From positions 19,795-50,529 of the forward strand of contig DDQZ01000029.1 in assembly GCA_002343505.1 (NCBI GenBank): a stretch of DNA of 30,735 bases, written 5' to 3'. The notes beneath the pieces were generated by a model. That model did no database searches. It was not told where the DNA came from and worked only from the letters and a program-made list of their open reading frames with translations. This document shows positions 6,136-14,447 of the stretch, one piece after another. This stretch comes from Verrucomicrobiaceae bacterium UBA2429 (GTDB lineage: Bacteria; Verrucomicrobiota; Verrucomicrobiia; Verrucomicrobiales; Verrucomicrobiaceae). Numbering within the stretch: the first letter of the stretch is position 1; every line of letters begins with the position of its first letter. A program made the translations under genes and the position numbers.

Positions 6136-9100
6136 TCACTCCAGCGTGATCCCATGCCAGTAGGCGAACTCCCAGGCCCAGCCGTTGGCGTGGGCTTCGA
6201 TGCGCAGGGTGATGTCCTGGCCTTTCCACTTGGCCAAATCGACCTCCACGGTCTTCCAGCGCGGCTTCTCGTGGTCCACGGTCACGGCTTTGACCTCCTG
6301 ACCGTTGACCAAAACCTTGGCCAGCCAGTCGCCGCGATCATCGGCGGCCACGCTGAACTTTAGTTTGGTCTTCTCGAGCTTCAGTTGGCGCTCAAAGCTC
6401 GCGGGCGTCTTTTTGTCGGGGAACGGATGCAGGAGCAGCACATTCGTTTTGCCGTGGTATTCGGCCAGTTTGACCGGCGTGCGCTCGAAATCGGGCGCGT
6501 TGACCTTCCAGTCGGGATTCCACAGGCTGACGCTTTCCCAGTCGATAGCACGCCAGTTGGTCTTTTTGGGTTGGGAGGTCGTTTCAGGCAGTTCGACGCC
6601 TTGGATGAGCAGTTTCTTCTTTTCGGCCGTGAGCGGGCCTTCTTCCGGCGGAGCGAGGATGTACCAAATGAGGTCGCGGAAAGCCGCATCGGGTAAATTG
6701 CCGAATCCCATCGGCATGAGGCTTTGCTTCGTGTTCGTCAGCGTGGCGATTTGATCGCGTGGCACGACCTGCGCCGCGCCCCCGGCTCCGAGCAGCTTCA
6801 CATGCCCCGGCGTGTCCTCCACGACGCGACCCGCGAGCGTGCGGCCGTCCTTCGTGCTCACGCTGATGTTTTCGTAGCCGTTGCCGATGATCTGGTTGGG
6901 ATCGATGACGTTCGCCAGCAGCGCATCGAGGTTGCTGCGGCCGCTGCCGATCAAATCCGGCCCCACCTTCTGCCCGCCGCCGTGAAACTCATGGCAGACC
7001 ATGCAGGTGGCCGTGAAGAGCAGTTTGCCGTTCGCGAGATCCGGCTCGCCCGTCAGACACGCCTGCTTCTTCTGTGCGATGAGCGATTTCACATCGTCCG
7101 ACGAATCCTGCCACGCGCCGAGCACCTTGAAGGCGAGATCGCGGATGGCTTTGTCTTTATGCGTCGCCAGCGCACGCCGCACCGGCGCGGGGAAACCGCT
7201 CGCGCTGACTTTTTGCTCAGAGATCGCGTTGAGCAGCGCCTTCGTCCACGTGTCGCGATTGGAAAGCGCCTCGATGGCCGCGTTGCGCATGTTGAAGTCC
7301 TTCGAGGCCGATTGTTGAAGCAGCGGCGCGATGAACTCATCGCCTCCGAGGTCCGCCGCCGCGCGAATCGCCGCCACGGCGAGCGCGGTGGAGGTCTGCG
7401 GCGTGAGCAGCGGCATCAAGCCGTCCTTCACCGTGTCGGTGCGCACCTTTTGCAGCGATTGCAGCACCGTGATGCGCTCCTTCTCCGGCTTCGAGCCATC
7501 GTGCAGCACCGCGATCATCTCCTTCACCGCCGCCGCATCCCCCCACATCACCGCGAGTGTCTGCGCGTGCTTCCGCACGTCGGAATTGGCGTAGGTGCGC
7601 CAGTCTCTGAGGATTTCGGTAACATCCCCCTCGGGCCGTGTCACTCTGGCGTTCTGACTTGTCGCTAGACTTGCCAGACATGCAGCCAGCAGTTCCGGCT
7701 CAGGGCGTGCCACATGCAGAGATTCCAAAAGACCGAACAGCCTTTTAGGATTCGCATCATCAGAGACCCGTCGGCAAAGCCGTTGGACGGCAAAATTGAA
7801 TGCCGGGTGTTTGCCGCCAAGGTGCGCCAGTCCGCGCAAAGCGATTCCAGAACCATGTTCAGCAGCTAGCGGCTCCAAAGCTTGCCATACAGCGAAGGAG
7901 ACAAGTTGGTCTGCTGCTGTGCGACTGACAGTTTTTCCAGGTGGAAAGTCGTTCGGATTTACAGGGTCAACATTCGGTGGCGGACCGCCCTCAATCCATG
8001 AATCGCGGACTATAGAAGTAGCTAGACCCTCGATGATTCCGACTCCGTGACGAGTTTCTAACGAGACTTTGGTGGCGCGATTTACCGTGAGACAGCCACC
8101 CGAAATTTGGCGCAAGGCCACTGCCACGGCGTGGCGCACACCCAAATTGGCCGACTTTGCCAGCGATCCCAATCGTGATCGTGCTTTTGAAAAAGGCTCA
8201 TCTCCAAATGTTAGCTCGTCGAGATACTTCGCTCCGATTTCGGATGGGCGGTCCATCAGCTTTACCCGCCATTTTTCGCCCGTAAATCGCGCCGCCCATG
8301 CCTGGAGGTTGGGATCAGGGTTGGTGGCTAGTTTGTCGAGCAGGGCAGCACTCGTTGCATCCATGCCGTGCAAGGTCCAAGCGCACTCGAACTTGGCGTG
8401 TGAGGAAACGCTATCTGGTAATTGCGTGATCTCTTGCAGAGTTGCCTCTCGGTCATTCCTCTCCACCAGCATTCTTCTCGCCATCCTTCGCATCCAGTTG
8501 TTGGGATGCTCCAGGGTCTTCACGAGGTCGGCGGTGGAGAGTTTTTTGAGGTTGAGATTCGGCGGAGCGCGGACGCCCTCGTCCGCTTTCGCACCGGTGG
8601 CTTTGGCGGACGAGGGCGTCCGCGCTCCTGTGTGAACGACGCGCCAGATTCTTCCCCGCTCGCGATCGACGCCTTCAGGATTGGCTTTGGCGTTTTGGTA
8701 GCAGGGATACTTGTCGCACCAGTCCATGATCCAGAGGAAGCCGTCGGGGCCGGTTTGCGTGCTGACGGGGCGGAACCAGCCGTCGTTGGCGCGGAGGAAG
8801 TCGCGACGCGGCTCGCATTTGAAGGTGGCTCCGACGGGCGTGAGAATTTCTTCGTGGATGGCGTTGTCGTGGATGTTGCCGATGAAGGCGTGGCCGTGCG
8901 TGTCGGCGGGATAGCGGCCGCCTTGATAAATCTGCACGCCGGCATAGGCGGCGCGGAAATGTTTATGCTTCACGATGCTGGGCAGCAGTTCATACGAATA
9001 CGGATTCTCCGGCGCACCGCCCTGGCGCACATAGATGCCGCCGGGAGCCATGTGGAAGAAGTGGTCAATGACGCAGGCGCTGACGAAGAAGTTTCCCGCG

Positions 9101-9930
9101 GCGTCGTAGTCGCAGCCCCAGGGATTGCTGGTGCCGTCGGCGAAGACTTCGAATTCCCATGGGAGCGCGGGTGCCCCCGCCCGCTCGTCTTTGCTGGCGG
9201 ACGAGGGCGTCCGCACTCCCATCGGCCTCGCGCGACCGATGCCCGCATCAAACTTGAAGCCTTCACTCTCCGGCTGGCCGGGGCGGCGGACCTTGCTGTT
9301 GGTGAAAACGCCGTGCGTCATGTAGAGCCAGCCGTCGGGGCCCCAGCAGAAGGAATTCAGCAGCTCATGCGTGTCCTCACGGCCGAATCCGGTGAGCACC
9401 ACACGCCACGCGTCCGGTTTGTCGTCGCCGTTGTCATCGCGGAAGTGGAGAAGATGCGGCTGCTGGCCGATGTAGATGCCGTCATCGCCGCAAAGGATCG
9501 CACTGGCGAGATTCAGACCCTCGACGAAGACGGTGCGCTTGTCGGCCTCGCCGTTGTTGTCGGTGTCTTCGAGAATGATGACGCGGTCGCGGGGGATTTC
9601 GCCGCCGCGGCCTGGCATTGGATGGTATCGATCGTCCTTAGCTTCGCCGCCGAAGGGCGCGGGATGTTTGGAGCCTTCCGGATACTCGTAAGCCTCCACG
9701 ACCCACAAACGGCCGCGATGATCCCAGGTCATGGCGACGGGATTTTGCACCATCGGCTCATGGGCGAAGCAGCGGACCTCGTAGCCCTCCGGCACGGTCA
9801 TTTTCTTCCTCGCCTCCTCCGGCGAGGGACACGCGTTCGTCGAGGGCAGGTAGGTGCCGGTGAGTTCCTTGCCCTGCCCGGACAAACCGGTGGTCATCAG
9901 GCAGAGAAGATTGAAGAAAAGAAATCGCAT
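6136..9930 (-). CDS. PVC-type secreted dehydrogenase/haem protein: beta-propeller, HEAT repeats, CxxCH domain
   Basis: A 1264-residue exported protein. The signal peptide is MRFLFFNLLCLMTTGLSGQG (about 1-20). Residues about 40-415 form the membrane-bound dehydrogenase propeller typical of Pirellula/Verrucomicrobium proteins (VPEGYEVRCFAHEP...NPVAMTWDHRGRLWVVEAYEYP, then ...GPDGWLYMTHG, ...GPDGFLWIMDW). About 460-930 is helical and HEAT-like (WMRRMARRMLVERN..., NAAIEALSNRDTW). A single c-type haem site, CMVCH, begins at residue 976, followed by GPDLIGSGRSNLDALLANVIDPN, the TIGR02603-like haem domain. The C-terminal 100 residues look like a beta-sandwich (W...VLVNGQEV...). It is probably a periplasmic sugar or alcohol oxidation enzyme passing electrons to the haem; the substrate is unknown. 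The ATG at 9930 is preferred over the TTG at 9942. Odd: two palindromic elements lie inside the gene in frame (residues about 237-257 and 435-456), and the segment from about 7740 to 8520 is clearly lower in GC than its flanks. Confidence 0.9.
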   Translation of the reverse strand: MRFLFFNLLCLMTTGLSGQGKELTGTYLPSTNACPSPEEARKKMTVPEGYEVRCFAHEPMVQNPVAMTWDHRGRLWVVEAYEYPEGSKHPAPFGGEAKDDRYHPMPGRGGEIPRDRVIILEDTDNNGEADKRTVFVEGLNLASAILCGDDGIYIGQQPHLLHFRDDNGDDKPDAWRVVLTGFGREDTHELLNSFCWGPDGWLYMTHGVFTNSKVRRPGQPESEGFKFDAGIGRARPMGVRTPSSASKDERAGAPALPWEFEVFADGTSNPWGCDYDAAGNFFVSACVIDHFFHMAPGGIYVRQGGAPENPYSYELLPSIVKHKHFRAAYAGVQIYQGGRYPADTHGHAFIGNIHDNAIHEEILTPVGATFKCEPRRDFLRANDGWFRPVSTQTGPDGFLWIMDWCDKYPCYQNAKANPEGVDRERGRIWRVVHTGARTPSSAKATGAKADEGVRAPPNLNLKKLSTADLVKTLEHPNNWMRRMARRMLVERNDREATLQEITQLPDSVSSHAKFECAWTLHGMDATSAALLDKLATNPDPNLQAWAARFTGEKWRVKLMDRPSEIGAKYLDELTFGDEPFSKARSRLGSLAKSANLGVRHAVAVALRQISGGCLTVNRATKVSLETRHGVGIIEGLATSIVRDSWIEGGPPPNVDPVNPNDFPPGKTVSRTAADQLVSFAVWQALEPLAAEHGSGIALRGLAHLGGKHPAFNFAVQRLCRRVSDDANPKRLFGLLESLHVARPEPELLAACLASLATSQNARVTRPEGDVTEILRDWRTYANSDVRKHAQTLAVMWGDAAAVKEMIAVLHDGSKPEKERITVLQSLQKVRTDTVKDGLMPLLTPQTSTALAVAAIRAAADLGGDEFIAPLLQQSASKDFNMRNAAIEALSNRDTWTKALLNAISEQKVSASGFPAPVRRALATHKDKAIRDLAFKVLGAWQDSSDDVKSLIAQKKQACLTGEPDLANGKLLFTATCMVCHEFHGGGQKVGPDLIGSGRSNLDALLANVIDPNQIIGNGYENISVSTKDGRTLAGRVVEDTPGHVKLLGAGGAAQVVPRDQIATLTNTKQSLMPMGFGNLPDAAFRDLIWYILAPPEEGPLTAEKKKLLIQGVELPETTSQPKKTNWRAIDWESVSLWNPDWKVNAPDFERTPVKLAEYHGKTNVLLLHPFPDKKTPASFERQLKLEKTKLKFSVAADDRGDWLAKVLVNGQEVKAVTVDHEKPRWKTVEVDLAKWKGQDITLRIEAHANGWAWEFAYWHGITLE
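8564..8628. repeat. Intragenic palindromic element with 23-bp perfect arms
   Basis: The left arm 8564-8586 and right arm 8606-8628 are exact reverse complements (23 of 23), with a 19-nt loop (8587-8605). The arms contain GGACGCCCTCGTCC and its complement. Read from the cytochrome gene's strand it encodes GARTPSSAKATGAKADEGVRAP in frame, between the propeller and the HEAT region. A 23-bp perfect arm is far beyond chance and unrelated to normal protein needs. It is a REP-like/MITE-like insertion. Confidence 0.85.
9161..9220. repeat. Second, diverged copy of the intragenic palindromic element
   Basis: Arms 9161-9184 and 9197-9220 pair at 19 of 24 positions across a 12-nt loop. The right arm is nearly the same as the right arm of the element at 8564-8628 (GCGGACGAGGGCGTCCGC shared exactly). 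In the cytochrome gene it encodes GVRTPSSASKDERAGAPALP, inserted between GRARPM and WEFEVFADGTSNPWG, in the same frame as the other copy. It appears older, having lost perfect pairing in one arm. Confidence 0.75.
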
Positions 9931-9978
9931 AAGGACAATCAAACGTGAATGGGAACCCTGTGCATTGTTTCAGAATGC

Positions 9979-10011
9979 AAAAAGCCCTGTCCCGCTTCGG
10001 CAGGACAGGGC
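9979..10011 (-). terminator. Rho-independent terminator of the CPYT-module lipoprotein gene
   Basis: Read on the minus strand, GCCCTGTCC (10011-10003) pairs with GGACAGGGC (9992-9984). The inner bases can extend the stem around a 4-nt loop, and it is followed by a run of five T (9983-9979). It starts 26 nt after the lipoprotein stop at 10037 and precedes the cytochrome gene, so the two genes are probably transcribed separately. Confidence 0.85.
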
Positions 10012-10036
10012 GCAAAACAATCACACACGGTGAAAT

Positions 10037-10828
10037 TTATTGCGGCGGCACGCGGAAGAGCTTTCCGGTGTATGGGCACTTGACCTCCATGCCGACCGGC
10101 AGGCCGGTCACATCCACAAGTTGGTGCTTGGCCGCATAAGGACTGTTGACGAAACCGGGGCGGCCCGGAATGGACGAACCATAAGGGAGTCCGGCGGCGG
10201 GTTCAGGAGCGGGCGCGGTGGCGGGGGCGGGGTCCAGCCTCGGTTCGGGGGCCGGCCGGGTAAGAGCTGCCACATTGCCGGTTGTCACAGGGGGAGTGGT
10301 GCGCGGTGTGGATGCAGGCGTCTGCCGGGGCGACGCCGTCACCGGGGTGTCCGGCTGCTGCTGGCGTGGAGTTGTGCGCGCTGCCACCTGAGGCTGGGAG
10401 GAAGCGCGCATGCCGCCGGGAACGATGAACGGCTTCTGGGTGTAGGGGCAGACAACCTTTGATCCAGGAGCCATGCCACGCACGTCCACGAGCCGTCCTG
10501 GAGAAGTATGCGGGGTGCGCACATAGCCCGGAAGTTCTGTCACAGGGCGCGCCAACGGAAGAGCACCCTCGCTACTGCGTGTGGGTGCGGCGGAGGGATT
10601 GCTGCGGACATAAGAGGCGGGAGTCTGCTGTGTTGCAGTCAACAGGCGATTGCTGCTGCTCGTGGTCAGCGGTGCACCAGAGGGTTTGCTGGTGTAATAG
10701 CTGATCAAGCCGCGGCTTTGGATTTGGTTCCATGCGTCACGAGGCGGCATGGAGCAGGAAGCCAGAGCCAGGAGTCCAATGGACGCGAGCGGGAGTCCAA
10801 GTCGAGAGGGAGTAAGCGCGTATTTCAT
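10037..10828 (-). CDS. Lipoprotein with two CPYT modules joined by a Pro/Thr linker (hypothetical)
   Basis: A 263-residue predicted lipoprotein with an N-terminal hydrophobic segment and lipobox LASC (C25). Two 37-residue modules align without gaps: residues 101-137 and 225-261. Both read G(Y/F)V..(T/S)P.......LVDV.G...G..V.CPYT.K.F.VP. Between them (about 140-220) is a linker rich in Pro, Thr, Ala and Gln, and another Ser/Thr-rich region precedes module 1. Each module has one Cys in CPYT, so the pair could share a metal or a disulfide; this is inference. I do not recognise the family, and no enzyme motif is visible. The ATG at 10828 is preferred over a TTG at 10840. It has its own candidate promoter and a strong terminator, so it is probably monocistronic, divergent from rlmH. 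Confidence 0.8.
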   Translation of the reverse strand: MKYALTPSRLGLPLASIGLLALASCSMPPRDAWNQIQSRGLISYYTSKPSGAPLTTSSSNRLLTATQQTPASYVRSNPSAAPTRSSEGALPLARPVTELPGYVRTPHTSPGRLVDVRGMAPGSKVVCPYTQKPFIVPGGMRASSQPQVAARTTPRQQQPDTPVTASPRQTPASTPRTTPPVTTGNVAALTRPAPEPRLDPAPATAPAPEPAAGLPYGSSIPGRPGFVNSPYAAKHQLVDVTGLPVGMEVKCPYTGKLFRVPPQ

Positions 10829-10860
10829 GGCGGAGAGCAATTTTTTGAATTACCTCTCTC

Positions 10861-10888
10861 AGAATAGTGAATTTTTTAGATTCTGCAA
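10861..10888 (-). promoter_or_regulatory. Candidate sigma-70-type promoter for the lipoprotein gene
   Basis: On the minus strand TTGCAG (10888-10883), 16 nt, then TATTCT (10866-10861), in the AT-rich region between the divergent lipoprotein and rlmH genes. The expected transcript start would be about 25 nt before the ATG at 10828. This rests on hexamer match and position only. Confidence 0.4.
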
Positions 10889-10987
10889 CCTCAAAGATGT
10901 CCCAGGACCATCAAGAGATACAATTATTTTGATTTTCCATACTTCTTCGTCTGGTTGAAAAACTGGCATTCGTGTCTACTTAAGGCC

Positions 10988-11428
10988 ATGCAATGGCGCA
11001 TCATCACCGTCGGCAAACCCGCTCTTTCCTGGGCAAAAGCGGGATTTGAGGACTATCTCTCCAGGCTCCGGCGCATGGCGCGGGTGGAACATGTGGCGGT
11101 CAAAGACGGACCGCGCGATCTGGTGGATGCGCGCATGTTAACCGCCTCTGATGACGGCCTGAGAATAATTCTGGATGAGCGCGGACGCGCGCTGAGAAGC
11201 CTGGAATTGGCGGCATGGACACGCCGCCAGGAGGTTTGCGGCACCAAGCGGGCCTGCCTGCTTATCGGAGGTGCGGAGGGGCACGGCGAACTTCTGCGCG
11301 CTAGCGCGGATGAGTGCTGGACCTTGTCGAAGTTCACGCTTCAGCATGAAGTGGCGCTTGTCGTGCTGGCCGAGCAAATCTACCGCGCCTATAGTATCTT
11401 GCGCGGTGAACCTTACCATCGTGAGTGA
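10988..11428 (+). CDS. rlmH: 23S rRNA (pseudouridine-1915-N3)-methyltransferase RlmH
   Basis: A 146-residue SPOUT methyltransferase that methylates pseudouridine 1915 in helix 69 of 23S rRNA using S-adenosylmethionine, acting as a homodimer. Seen: start MQWRIITVGKPALSWAKAGFEDYLSRL, LDERG (62-66), the SAM-binding loop LIGGAEGHG (92-100), LSKFTLQHE (114-121), and the terminal LAEQIYRAYSILRGEPYHRE, which ends with the family's PYH signature. The length is slightly below the usual 155. The ATG at 10988 aligns with the normal family start; a TTG at 10955 would add 11 residues. Odd: the Arg usually found four residues after the HxxxR His in this motif is Leu124 here (HEVALVV). It is divergently placed from the lipoprotein gene, with a gap of 88 nt before the kinase gene. 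Confidence 0.93.
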   Translation: MQWRIITVGKPALSWAKAGFEDYLSRLRRMARVEHVAVKDGPRDLVDARMLTASDDGLRIILDERGRALRSLELAAWTRRQEVCGTKRACLLIGGAEGHGELLRASADECWTLSKFTLQHEVALVVLAEQIYRAYSILRGEPYHRE

Positions 11429-11452
11429 GTCGCAATTCTTCGAGGTTTCGCC

Positions 11453-11480
11453 TTGTTGAGAACTTGAGGTCTGCTAATAT
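11453..11480 (+). promoter_or_regulatory. Candidate promoter for the sensor kinase genes
   Basis: TTGTTG (11453-11458), 16 nt, TAATAT (11475-11480), about 37 nt before the ATG at 11517 in an AT-rich gap after rlmH. The -10 overlaps a small ATATTT-AAA-AAATAT dyad, which could be a binding site or simply AT-richness. Confidence 0.4.
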
Positions 11481-11516
11481 TTAAAAAATATCAATCCTTC
11501 CTCCTGATCTCACCTC

Positions 11517-14441
11517 ATGTCCGGTTCCGTCCTCCAGAATGTGATTCATCCTCCTCATGGAATAGGTGGCGAGGCTGGACGAAAATCCGGAATTCATGAG
11601 CCGGATGAGGAATTCCCACAAGACGGAATGGACCTGGAAATGGAAACCGTGCTTGGAGTTCTTGTGGAGAACGCGCCTGTGGCGATGGCGATGTTTGACC
11701 GCGAGATGCGTTATGTGCTGGCGAACCGCGCATGGATTGAGGAGTTCTCTCTCCAGGAGGTGCAACCCTTGATTGGCCGCAGCCAATATGAAATATTCCC
11801 CGCCATGCATCCAGGCTGGCGGGAAGTGTACGAGCGCGGACTGAGCGGCCATGTCGTGCGCAGCGAGCATGATGAGATAGGAGGCGAGGACGGCGGCCGC
11901 CTGGTTTACCGCTGGGAAGTGCGCCCCTGGAGACGAAACAAGGATGCCAGTGTGGGGGGGCTGATGGTGACTTGTGAAAAATTCGCCGCCATGCCATCGG
12001 GTGTTTCCGCCCTCCCCCCGGAACTGCCCATGGACTCACGCAGCGAGCAGGTGCGGCACGCTCCGGATATTGAAATGCCTCCAAGCGCACTGCCTCTGGT
12101 TCTGGTGGATGAAAATTGTGTAATTCATCAAGCCAACACTGCGGCTGTCGAACTGTGCCTGGCGCGCGGTTTGAGGGAGGGCGCGTCACTGTTTGCGGAA
12201 ATGTTCACCAGTGGCAGGGACATCGCGGCTTTTCAGTCCCTATGGCAAAAGGCTCTCGACAAACTGGAGAGCGGCTCTTCCGGGGCCATGCTGCCGGTTC
12301 CCGGCGCGCACGAGCGCATGAGCGGAGAGTCGGAACTTCCGGAGCGGTGGCTACTGAGTCCCTCCGGCAAATCAGGCGAGCGCATGATCTTCCTCGCCGT
12401 GGGCATGCCGCGCGGACAAGGACATGACCCTGTGCCCCGTCCTGCCGCGATGCCTGCTGCCCCGGATCTGCCCGCCATCGCCAGCGCCGTTGCCTCCATC
12501 CGCCAGCCTTCCCAGCAGGCGCCTGCCGATCCCTCCGCGAACCTGGAGGTGCGGCGCCTGCAGGATGATCTGGCGCGTACCCGCCAGGAGATGCGCACGC
12601 TGCGCGAAGCGGAGCATCTTTTCGCACAAAAAGAAACGCGGGTGCGGCAATACCTCGACCTGCTTCCCTGCGGTGTGCTCGTGCTGGATGAGTCAGGCGC
12701 GCCGGTTTTCCAGAACGAACCCCTCTCCCGCCTGCTAGGCAGGCCTGTGAGGAAGGACGAGACGGTCGAAAACTGGCTGGCCGCCGCCTGTCCAGGGGAC
12801 GAAGGAAAGCAGGAGACTTCCACCATCTGGCGCGAGGATGTGTGGCGGAGGCAGTTGACCCGGATATTCTCCCTGGTGACAGCGGACGGACTGCTCAAAG
12901 AGTTGGAGTTTCAACCCTGCGCGCTGCCCGGCGGAGGGCTGCTTGTCTGCATCCAGGACGCCACAGAACACTGCCGCCGCGAGGAGCAACTGCGCGCCTC
13001 GGAAGCCAAGTTCCGCGCCATGTTTCACGACGCGCCTGTCGCCGTAATACTGACTGACAAAACCGGCTCCGTGTTTGAGGCGAACCCGCGCGCCGAGGCC
13101 ATGCTCGGCCGCTCCAAGTCGGAACTGCGGCGGCTGCCCCCCGGCGGCTGGATGGACGCGCCCGACATCGAGCGCAGGAAAGAGACGCTCCGCCAGTTGC
13201 AAGCCTCAGGGGACCGCTCCGCCAGCCTTGAGATCCGCTTAGTCCGGGCGGGCGCTGATCCGATGCCCTGCGCAATGACGCTCGCACAGGTTCTGGATGC
13301 CGACGGCCTGCCGCACAACACGGTACATTTTCTGCAACCTGCCGGAAGCGCGCAGACCGGTCAAAAACTGGAGGGCGGCACGAGCACGACCTCTTTGAAG
13401 ACAAAAGCGCCGTCAGCCATCCCCCCGGCCTCTGGCGGTCCGGGAGTGTTTCTTCTGAGAACGAACGTCAATGGCAGGATCCAAGAATGCAGTCCTCGCG
13501 GACTGGAGCTTCTAGGGCTTGAAGCCGGCCAAGCAAAAGGCCGCGCCCTGCATCTGCATTTCCGTCCATCAGACGCGACGGGTTTTTACAGCGAACTGGC
13601 GGCAAATTCTCAAGATGAGCGCACTTTCGAATGCCTCCAAGCTGGCGGCGAACGCGCCTCGTGCCGCCTGCTGGCTCGCGGGTGTGGCGGCGGCGGTTTC
13701 GATGTGGAGTTGTTTGAAGCCGGGGGAGACGACATACGGCAGCTTTCCGACAAAGCGCCACCCAGCAATGCAACTGCGGACTCGCCAGCGCTCAAACCCT
13801 GGCCGGCAGCGGATCTTTCCCGGGAGAAACTGCTGCTCAGCGAGACTCATCACCGCATCAAAAACCACCTCCAAATCATCTCCAGCCTGCTGAACCTGGA
13901 GTCGAACACCGTCCAGGACTCAGCGGCGCGCGGCGCGCTGAGATCCAGCCAGAATCGTGTGCGCGCCATCGCCGAACTGCACCAGCATCTCTACCAGCTC
14001 GCTCTTGGATCGAACTCAGGTTTCGCAGACTTCGCCTCCGGACTCGTGCAGAGGCTGCGGGATTGTTTTGACGTGCCGGAGAGCCAGGTCAGCGTGAAAC
14101 TGAAGCTGCAGGACGGATGCATCCAGCAGGAATGGCTGATGCCCCTGGCCCTCGTCTTGAACGAAACACTTTCCAACTGCTTCGAGCACGCCTTTCCAGG
14201 CCGTCGCTCGGGCACGGTAGAAGTCACGCTCGCCTTGAGCGGAGAGGGCGGGCAGCTTGTCGTGAGTGATGATGGCATCGGACTTGCGGGCGGATTCGCC
14301 ACCCCCTCCAGCCAGGGACTGGGGTTGAAAATACTCTCTGTTTTTGCCGAGCAAATGCGCGGGCGGCTGGAAATCGGAGCCTCACCCCAGGGGGGAACGA
14401 AAATTCTGTTGCGATTTTCTATGGCATCTACTGATATTTAG
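11517..14441 (+). CDS. Soluble multi-PAS sensor histidine kinase (HisKA_2 type)
   Basis: A 974-residue protein with no membrane segment, so a cytoplasmic sensor. Domains in order: PAS 1 (about 42-130, LGVLVENAPVAMAMFDREMRYVLANRAW), a degenerate PAS 2 (about 190-275), a coiled-coil (about 345-375), PAS 3 (about 378-490, YLDLLPCGVLVLDESGAPVFQNEPLSRLLGR), PAS 4 (about 495-610, SEAKFRAMFHDAPVAVILTDKTGSVFEANPRAEAMLG), a weaker PAS 5 (about 640-725), a HisKA_2 dimer domain with ETHHRIKNHLQIISSLLNLE (phosphoacceptor probably H779), and an HATPase_c domain (about 865-970) with N-box NETLSNCFEHAF, VSDDGIGL and QGLGLKIL. HisKA_2 kinases often phosphorylate a stand-alone receiver encoded next door, which fits the downstream gene. 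The signal could be redox, a ligand or light; nothing visible decides it. The ATG at 11517 is used. It ends 29 nt before the hybrid protein, so an operon is likely. Confidence 0.92.
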   Translation: MSGSVLQNVIHPPHGIGGEAGRKSGIHEPDEEFPQDGMDLEMETVLGVLVENAPVAMAMFDREMRYVLANRAWIEEFSLQEVQPLIGRSQYEIFPAMHPGWREVYERGLSGHVVRSEHDEIGGEDGGRLVYRWEVRPWRRNKDASVGGLMVTCEKFAAMPSGVSALPPELPMDSRSEQVRHAPDIEMPPSALPLVLVDENCVIHQANTAAVELCLARGLREGASLFAEMFTSGRDIAAFQSLWQKALDKLESGSSGAMLPVPGAHERMSGESELPERWLLSPSGKSGERMIFLAVGMPRGQGHDPVPRPAAMPAAPDLPAIASAVASIRQPSQQAPADPSANLEVRRLQDDLARTRQEMRTLREAEHLFAQKETRVRQYLDLLPCGVLVLDESGAPVFQNEPLSRLLGRPVRKDETVENWLAAACPGDEGKQETSTIWREDVWRRQLTRIFSLVTADGLLKELEFQPCALPGGGLLVCIQDATEHCRREEQLRASEAKFRAMFHDAPVAVILTDKTGSVFEANPRAEAMLGRSKSELRRLPPGGWMDAPDIERRKETLRQLQASGDRSASLEIRLVRAGADPMPCAMTLAQVLDADGLPHNTVHFLQPAGSAQTGQKLEGGTSTTSLKTKAPSAIPPASGGPGVFLLRTNVNGRIQECSPRGLELLGLEAGQAKGRALHLHFRPSDATGFYSELAANSQDERTFECLQAGGERASCRLLARGCGGGGFDVELFEAGGDDIRQLSDKAPPSNATADSPALKPWPAADLSREKLLLSETHHRIKNHLQIISSLLNLESNTVQDSAARGALRSSQNRVRAIAELHQHLYQLALGSNSGFADFASGLVQRLRDCFDVPESQVSVKLKLQDGCIQQEWLMPLALVLNETLSNCFEHAFPGRRSGTVEVTLALSGEGGQLVVSDDGIGLAGGFATPSSQGLGLKILSVFAEQMRGRLEIGASPQGGTKILLRFSMASTDI

Positions 14442-14447
14442 AGCTAG

